Positions 4,927 to 8,098 of a stretch of 8,098 nucleotides of DNA are shown piece after piece; within the stretch, counting starts at the first letter, position 1, and every line of letters begins with the position of its first letter. A model generated the notes under the pieces. The model was not told the DNA's origin, did no database searches, and saw nothing but the letters and a program-made list of their open reading frames with translations. A program made the position numbers and the translations under genes. The DNA is from Candidatus Geothermarchaeota archaeon. Its GTDB lineage: Archaea > Thermoproteota > Nitrososphaeria > Geothermarchaeales > JDFR-13. The stretch is from positions 1 to 8,098 of the forward strand of contig WAMZ01000150.1 of assembly GCA_015522055.1 (NCBI GenBank). The letters run 5' to 3'.

Positions 4927-5811
4927 ATGATTGAGGTTAAGTATATAGATGTTACTCCAGGGGATGCTACTGGGTATATAGCCTCATATTTAGTCTTCTC
5001 AGATAGATATACCTTTATCGTGGAGACTGGCCCGAGCTCCTCCGTGGACAAGTTGTTAGGTGGCTTGGAGGGGCATGGTCTGTCTCTTGATGATCTAGAT
5101 TTTATAGTTGTGACCCATATACATCTTGACCATGGAGGTGGGGCTGGAGACCTTGTGTCACTGAATAATAATTTAAGGGTATATGTACATCCCCGTGGCT
5201 ATCCCCATCTAAATAATCCGAGTAAATTGTGGAGTGCTTCGAAGTCCACACTCGGCGATGTCGCCCTATTATATGGTGAGCCTAAGCCCATTCCATTAGA
5301 GAACCTTTTCTCTACCGATGATGGATATTCTATTGACTTGGGTGACGATGTACTTGAATTTATACATACACCTGGGCATGCCAGTCACCACATGTCTATA
5401 CTACTTAGAGATTCCGGCTACATCTTTACTGGGGATTCGGCTGGGATAAATGATGGTGGCTATTTAATCCCAGTTACCCCAACTCCACACAACCCCCAGA
5501 AAGCTATCGATAGCATTAGGAGGATGTTGGCTAGGTCGCCGAGATACGCTTGCTTCACCCATTACGGGATATACGATGGTGTTGAGTATCTGAATAAGGC
5601 TCTGCGTAAATGGATGTGGTGGCGGGATTATCTATATAAACTTTATAGGGATGGTTTGTCTGTTGATGAGGCTTATAGAGTCCTTATTGAGGAGGATGAG
5701 GACTCTAGGCATATGAGTATGTTCTATAGAAGAATAGGTTTGGGTGGTGATGAGATTAAGATAGGTATTGAGGGTATGTATAACTATTTTAGGTGGGTTG
5801 AGAGGGGGTGA
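4927..5811 (+). CDS. Metallo-beta-lactamase-fold hydrolase
   Basis: 294 residues with the full dinuclear metal site: H64, H66, D68, H69 in THIHLDH, H151 in TPGHASHH, the bridging D170 in FTGDSAG, and H212 in CFTHYG. The fold covers residues 1-215. The remaining 80 residues are helical (WMWWRDYLYKLYRDGLSVDEAY onward) and resemble the helical extra found in glyoxalase II-like and lactonase-like members. The substrate cannot be told: thioesterase, lactonase or other ester hydrolase activity is possible. There is no RNase Z or beta-CASP signature. ATG 4927 appears leaderless. The end of the gene overlaps the convergent MoaD-like gene by 23 bp, and its stop codon lies inside a hairpin. Confidence 0.88.
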   Translation: MIEVKYIDVTPGDATGYIASYLVFSDRYTFIVETGPSSSVDKLLGGLEGHGLSLDDLDFIVVTHIHLDHGGGAGDLVSLNNNLRVYVHPRGYPHLNNPSKLWSASKSTLGDVALLYGEPKPIPLENLFSTDDGYSIDLGDDVLEFIHTPGHASHHMSILLRDSGYIFTGDSAGINDGGYLIPVTPTPHNPQKAIDSIRRMLARSPRYACFTHYGIYDGVEYLNKALRKWMWWRDYLYKLYRDGLSVDEAYRVLIEEDEDSRHMSMFYRRIGLGGDEIKIGIEGMYNYFRWVERG

Positions 5812-6067
5812 TACCCCCTCCTACTACCGGCATTAGGGCCAGCCTGTCTCCATCCCTGAGTCTGGTGTCTAGGCCCTTCAAATTATTTATACTTACGCCG
5901 TTAACCAGTATAACCGCGTTCTCCATATGATTCTTTATATAGTCATATAGCTCCTGGGATAGTTGTTTAATGGCTTCACCCACTGTCAACCCCTTCCTAT
6001 ACTCTATTTGTATAAAGTTTTTGCCCGTATATTCTTGGAAGAATCCAAGTATCCTTATATCTATCAT
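5789..6067 (-). CDS. MoaD/ThiS-like sulfur-carrier (ubiquitin-like) protein with a C-terminal tail beyond Gly-Gly
   Basis: 92 residues with the beta-grasp pattern of MoaD, ThiS and archaeal SAMPs: an opening strand IDIRILGFF, a helix starting LTVGEAI, VILVNGVSI, then DTRLRDGDRLALMPVVGGG. In the family, thiocarboxylation or adenylation takes place on the terminal Gly-Gly. Here G83-G84-G85 is followed by ITPSQPT, so the glycines are not at the end as encoded. The tail is encoded in and next to the 23-bp overlap with the convergent hydrolase gene. The start ATG overlaps the stop of the AOR-type gene (ATGA), indicating translational coupling. The likely role is sulfur transfer for the pterin cofactor of that enzyme, or protein modification as in SAMPs; both are inferred from family and context. 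Confidence 0.88.
   Translation of the reverse strand: MIDIRILGFFQEYTGKNFIQIEYRKGLTVGEAIKQLSQELYDYIKNHMENAVILVNGVSINNLKGLDTRLRDGDRLALMPVVGGGITPSQPT
5802..5820. repeat. Perfect hairpin at the convergent gene ends
   Basis: GAGGGGGT (5802-5809), loop GAT, ACCCCCTC (5813-5820): eight GC-rich pairs in AT-rich surroundings. It includes the stop codon of the hydrolase (TGA 5809-5811) and, on the other strand, the Gly-Gly-Ile-Thr-Pro codons of the MoaD-like gene. No T run follows on the plus strand, so it may pause or protect RNA rather than act as a classic terminator. Confidence 0.6.
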
Positions 6068-7932
6068 GGCTTGAGCTCTACCCCTATAGCCTCGAGCTCC
6101 CTGGCCTCCCTCGAGAGGCCTAGGTTATGCATCGTGGTTTTTGTCGGTATGCCGTTGGAGTCCCATCCCCTTATCCTATAATATATGTCGAGCATGTAAT
6201 CGTATTTATCCTTATCTAGTCTTGCTCCCTTTCTCGGGCCCTGTGTGAGTGGCTCTTCAAACCATCTTGGTGGAGGTATATCCATGCTTCTCATCCAATA
6301 TCCATACTCCCTTATCCAGAATGCCCTTATTAATGTGTATATCCTATCTGCTATCAAGTTTAGGTCGGCCTCGGTATACTCGATTCCTGTGGCTAGATAC
6401 ATAAACTTGGGGTAGTAGTCTAGCTTTAGGTTAACTTCTACCCATGGGAGTCTACATGCTACGAATGTCTCGAACCATCCTCCCCTTATCCTCTGGAGCT
6501 CAATGACCCTCGAGACCTTCTTCTCATCTATCTTGTCGAAGCCGTATTGTGCCTCCCACGCTATAACCCATGCGTCTTTATGATGGGCGCCTATCGGGGA
6601 AGTCCCATAGGATAGTGCCATTCCCGGTGCTACATGGCAGTCGTAGGCTGTGATCGGGAGTCCCTTTACATGCATAGCGAATTTAACCGCCTCTTCACCG
6701 ACCTTTAGCGATGCGTATCTAAGTCCATATGATAATGTCTTCCCTATGCCCTCCTGTTTAATCATCATATCGATAATATGTCTGGCGGTATCATAGTCTC
6801 CCCATTTCGGAGCCAGACCGTTTAGCATATCTTTATCAATGAGCTTCTTTTCATATGCCTCTATTACGAAGGAGATGGCTGCTCCTGCGCTTATAGTGTC
6901 TAGGCCTAGATCATCTACATATCTAATCAGCCTTATTGTATCATTCATATTTGATATGCCTATGTTGGAGCTTAGCATCGCTACATTCTCGTAGTCCATC
7001 TCGGCTACAACCTTGTCCCCAACATCCTTGGTCTCGGCCATATTTCCACATGGCATGTTGCACTGGGGGCATCCCTTCTGCCCAACCTTATATTTCTCGG
7101 CCATGACCTTACCGGTCATTTTATCGGCTTCCTCGAAGTATCCCTCTCTAAAGTTATATGTTGGGAGGACGCTGTTTTCCTGACACCATTCATAGACACC
7201 CATTGTACCCTGCTCCATCCAAAATGGATACATAGGTGCATTCTTCACATCTCTAAGGGCCTGAGTCCCCAGTTTCCTAAGTTCATCCTCTTTGAATGCC
7301 TTTAGGCTTCCAGTGCCTCTGATCACCAGTGCCTTCAAGTTTTTACTACCCATTACTGCACCCATCCCCGGCCTTCCACCAGCCCTATCTTTCTCAGACA
7401 TTACTACTGCAAAGTAGTTTAGGGTCTCCCCTGCCTTACCTATAGTCAATATTCCAACGTCTCCGCCATACTGACTAGATAGCTCATCATGGACCTCACT
7501 GGCCGAGAGCCCCCAATAATCCTTTGCTGTCTTGAACTCTATTTCATCATCCTCTATATAGATATATGTTGGCTCATCGGCCTTACCCTCTACTACTATA
7601 GCGTCATACCCAGCTCTCCTCATCATCACAGCCGCCCTCGTTCCTATATTTCCATCACCATATCCACCCGTCAATGGTGACTTGGATGCTACTACTAGCT
7701 TACCACTACTGGGTAGTGGGAAAGCTGTTAATGGGCCCACGGCGAATATTAGAAGGTTATCGGGATGAAGTGGGTCTGTACCTGGTTTCAGGTGGTCCCA
7801 TAATATTCTTATGGCTAGACCCCTTCCACCGATATAGTTTAGTGCGATCGATGGGTCGTATTTCCAGATTGACGCCTTCTCTCTATTCATGTCGATCCAT
7901 AGAATCTTTCCTCCCCACCCGCCTTTTATCAT
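6064..7932 (-). CDS. Tungsten-containing aldehyde:ferredoxin oxidoreductase family protein
   Basis: 622 residues, full length for the AOR family, which oxidises aldehydes to acids with ferredoxin as electron acceptor. Domain 1 (about 1-210) carries GGRGLAIRIL (35-44), GPLTAFPLPSSGK (66-78) and the pterin-contacting DRAGGRPGMGAVMGSKNLKA (182-201). The [4Fe-4S] ligands are C288, C291, C295 (CPQCNMPC) and C493 (FVACRLPW), at nearly the same positions as in Pyrococcus furiosus AOR. DLGLDTIS (341-348) and GAHHKDAW (448-455) are the other tungstopterin-site motifs. ATG 7932 is supported by GGTGAT six bases upstream. The substrate cannot be decided among AOR, FOR, GAPOR or WOR-type activities. It is the first gene of an operon with the MoaD-like protein, overlapping by four bases. 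It should be a cytoplasmic, oxygen-sensitive enzyme. Confidence 0.94.
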   Translation of the reverse strand: MIKGGWGGKILWIDMNREKASIWKYDPSIALNYIGGRGLAIRILWDHLKPGTDPLHPDNLLIFAVGPLTAFPLPSSGKLVVASKSPLTGGYGDGNIGTRAAVMMRRAGYDAIVVEGKADEPTYIYIEDDEIEFKTAKDYWGLSASEVHDELSSQYGGDVGILTIGKAGETLNYFAVVMSEKDRAGGRPGMGAVMGSKNLKALVIRGTGSLKAFKEDELRKLGTQALRDVKNAPMYPFWMEQGTMGVYEWCQENSVLPTYNFREGYFEEADKMTGKVMAEKYKVGQKGCPQCNMPCGNMAETKDVGDKVVAEMDYENVAMLSSNIGISNMNDTIRLIRYVDDLGLDTISAGAAISFVIEAYEKKLIDKDMLNGLAPKWGDYDTARHIIDMMIKQEGIGKTLSYGLRYASLKVGEEAVKFAMHVKGLPITAYDCHVAPGMALSYGTSPIGAHHKDAWVIAWEAQYGFDKIDEKKVSRVIELQRIRGGWFETFVACRLPWVEVNLKLDYYPKFMYLATGIEYTEADLNLIADRIYTLIRAFWIREYGYWMRSMDIPPPRWFEEPLTQGPRKGARLDKDKYDYMLDIYYRIRGWDSNGIPTKTTMHNLGLSREARELEAIGVELKP

Positions 7933-7938
7933 ATAGGA

Positions 7939-7944
7939 ATCACC
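7939..7944 (-). promoter_or_regulatory. Ribosome binding site of the AOR-type gene
   Basis: The minus strand reads GGTGAT six bases before ATG 7932. An ATG just upstream (7946-7944) overlaps it, but that frame hits TGA after five codons. Confidence 0.6.
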
Positions 7945-8005
7945 ATTTTTAAAATAGGGTTGTTATATGCCAAATAATACATTTAGGATTATCATTTATT
8001 AATTT
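7945..8005 (-). promoter_or_regulatory. Likely promoter region of the AOR-MoaD operon
   Basis: Two TATA-like stretches lie upstream on the minus strand: TTAATAAAT (about 8001-7993), which would start transcription near 7970, and GCATATAACA (7970-7961), which would start it at or inside the ribosome binding site. The first fits better. Neither is strong. Confidence 0.3.
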
Positions 8006-8098
8006 CCGATATATTCTATATGTTGCCCTTGTAAATCCATATCTCCTACTATTTTTTGGGCGTTATTAACCCTTAGATATATTGTTAAAGATATTAAT
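7999..8098 (-). other. Possible 3' end of an upstream minus-strand gene, weak
   Basis: One minus-strand frame is open from the right edge to TAA at 8001-7999, about 32 codons (ending GQHIEYIGN). The residues look protein-like and use AGG and ATA codons as elsewhere, but a 32-codon opening in AT-rich DNA can be chance. Otherwise I see nothing in 8006-8098. Confidence 0.2.

Noticed and set aside
7489..7952. Plus-strand open frames antisense to the AOR-type gene
   Set aside because: The minus strand encodes clear AOR motifs throughout; these frames and the one at 5963-6181 are shadows.
1..8098. tRNA, rRNA, CRISPR, insertion sequence or prophage content
   Set aside because: No cloverleaf-like sequence, spaced repeats, transposase motifs or terminal inverted repeats were seen by eye; gene spacing and codon use look uniform.

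Overview
The window looks like a piece of a hyperthermophilic or thermophilic archaeal chromosome, most likely a crenarchaeote (Thermoproteota). Reasons: AT-rich DNA with heavy use of AGG, ATA and TAT codons; short GGTGA-type ribosome binding sites a few bases before ATG or GTG starts; very short or no leaders behind TATA boxes; and archaeal gene types (an AbrB-PhoU fusion, a tungsten aldehyde:ferredoxin oxidoreductase, a zinc-ribbon threonine synthase). I cannot name the genus. There are no rRNA or tRNA genes, no CRISPR array and no insertion sequence.

Layout. 1-419 (minus): 5' part of a threonine synthase-like PLP enzyme, running off the left edge and broken by a 2-base frameshift in an (AC)3 tract near 183-188. 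437-595 (minus): a 52-residue ribbon-helix-helix (RHH) DNA-binding protein just upstream of it, probably in the same transcript. 596-819: a divergent control region with TATA boxes for both sides, a repeated AATGCGTWAAT element, and an inverted repeat reaching into the ribosome binding site of the next gene. 820-1905 (plus): AbrB-PhoU regulator. 2004-2942 (plus): AstE/aspartoacylase-type zinc hydrolase. 3012-3515 and 3528-4871 (plus, 12 bp apart): a zinc-ribbon membrane protein followed by a TRAM-domain, [4Fe-4S] uracil-C5 RNA methyltransferase. 4927-5811 (plus): metallo-beta-lactamase-fold hydrolase. On the minus strand, converging on it, an operon reads AOR-type oxidoreductase (7932-6064) then a MoaD/ThiS-like protein (6067-5789), linked by an ATGA overlap.

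How they fit together. The clearest functional unit is AOR plus MoaD: a tungstopterin oxidoreductase beside the sulfur-carrier type of protein needed to build its pterin cofactor. The MoaD-like protein does not end in Gly-Gly; seven residues follow, encoded in the part that overlaps the convergent hydrolase gene and contains a perfect 8-bp hairpin. The zinc-ribbon membrane protein and the RNA methyltransferase form a second probable transcription unit. The rest are single genes with their own promoters, several carrying inverted repeats near the TATA box or start site.

I do not see a clear-cut new defence or mobile system. The items most worth following up are the MoaD tail, the threonine synthase frameshift with its upstream RHH gene, and the operator-like repeats.
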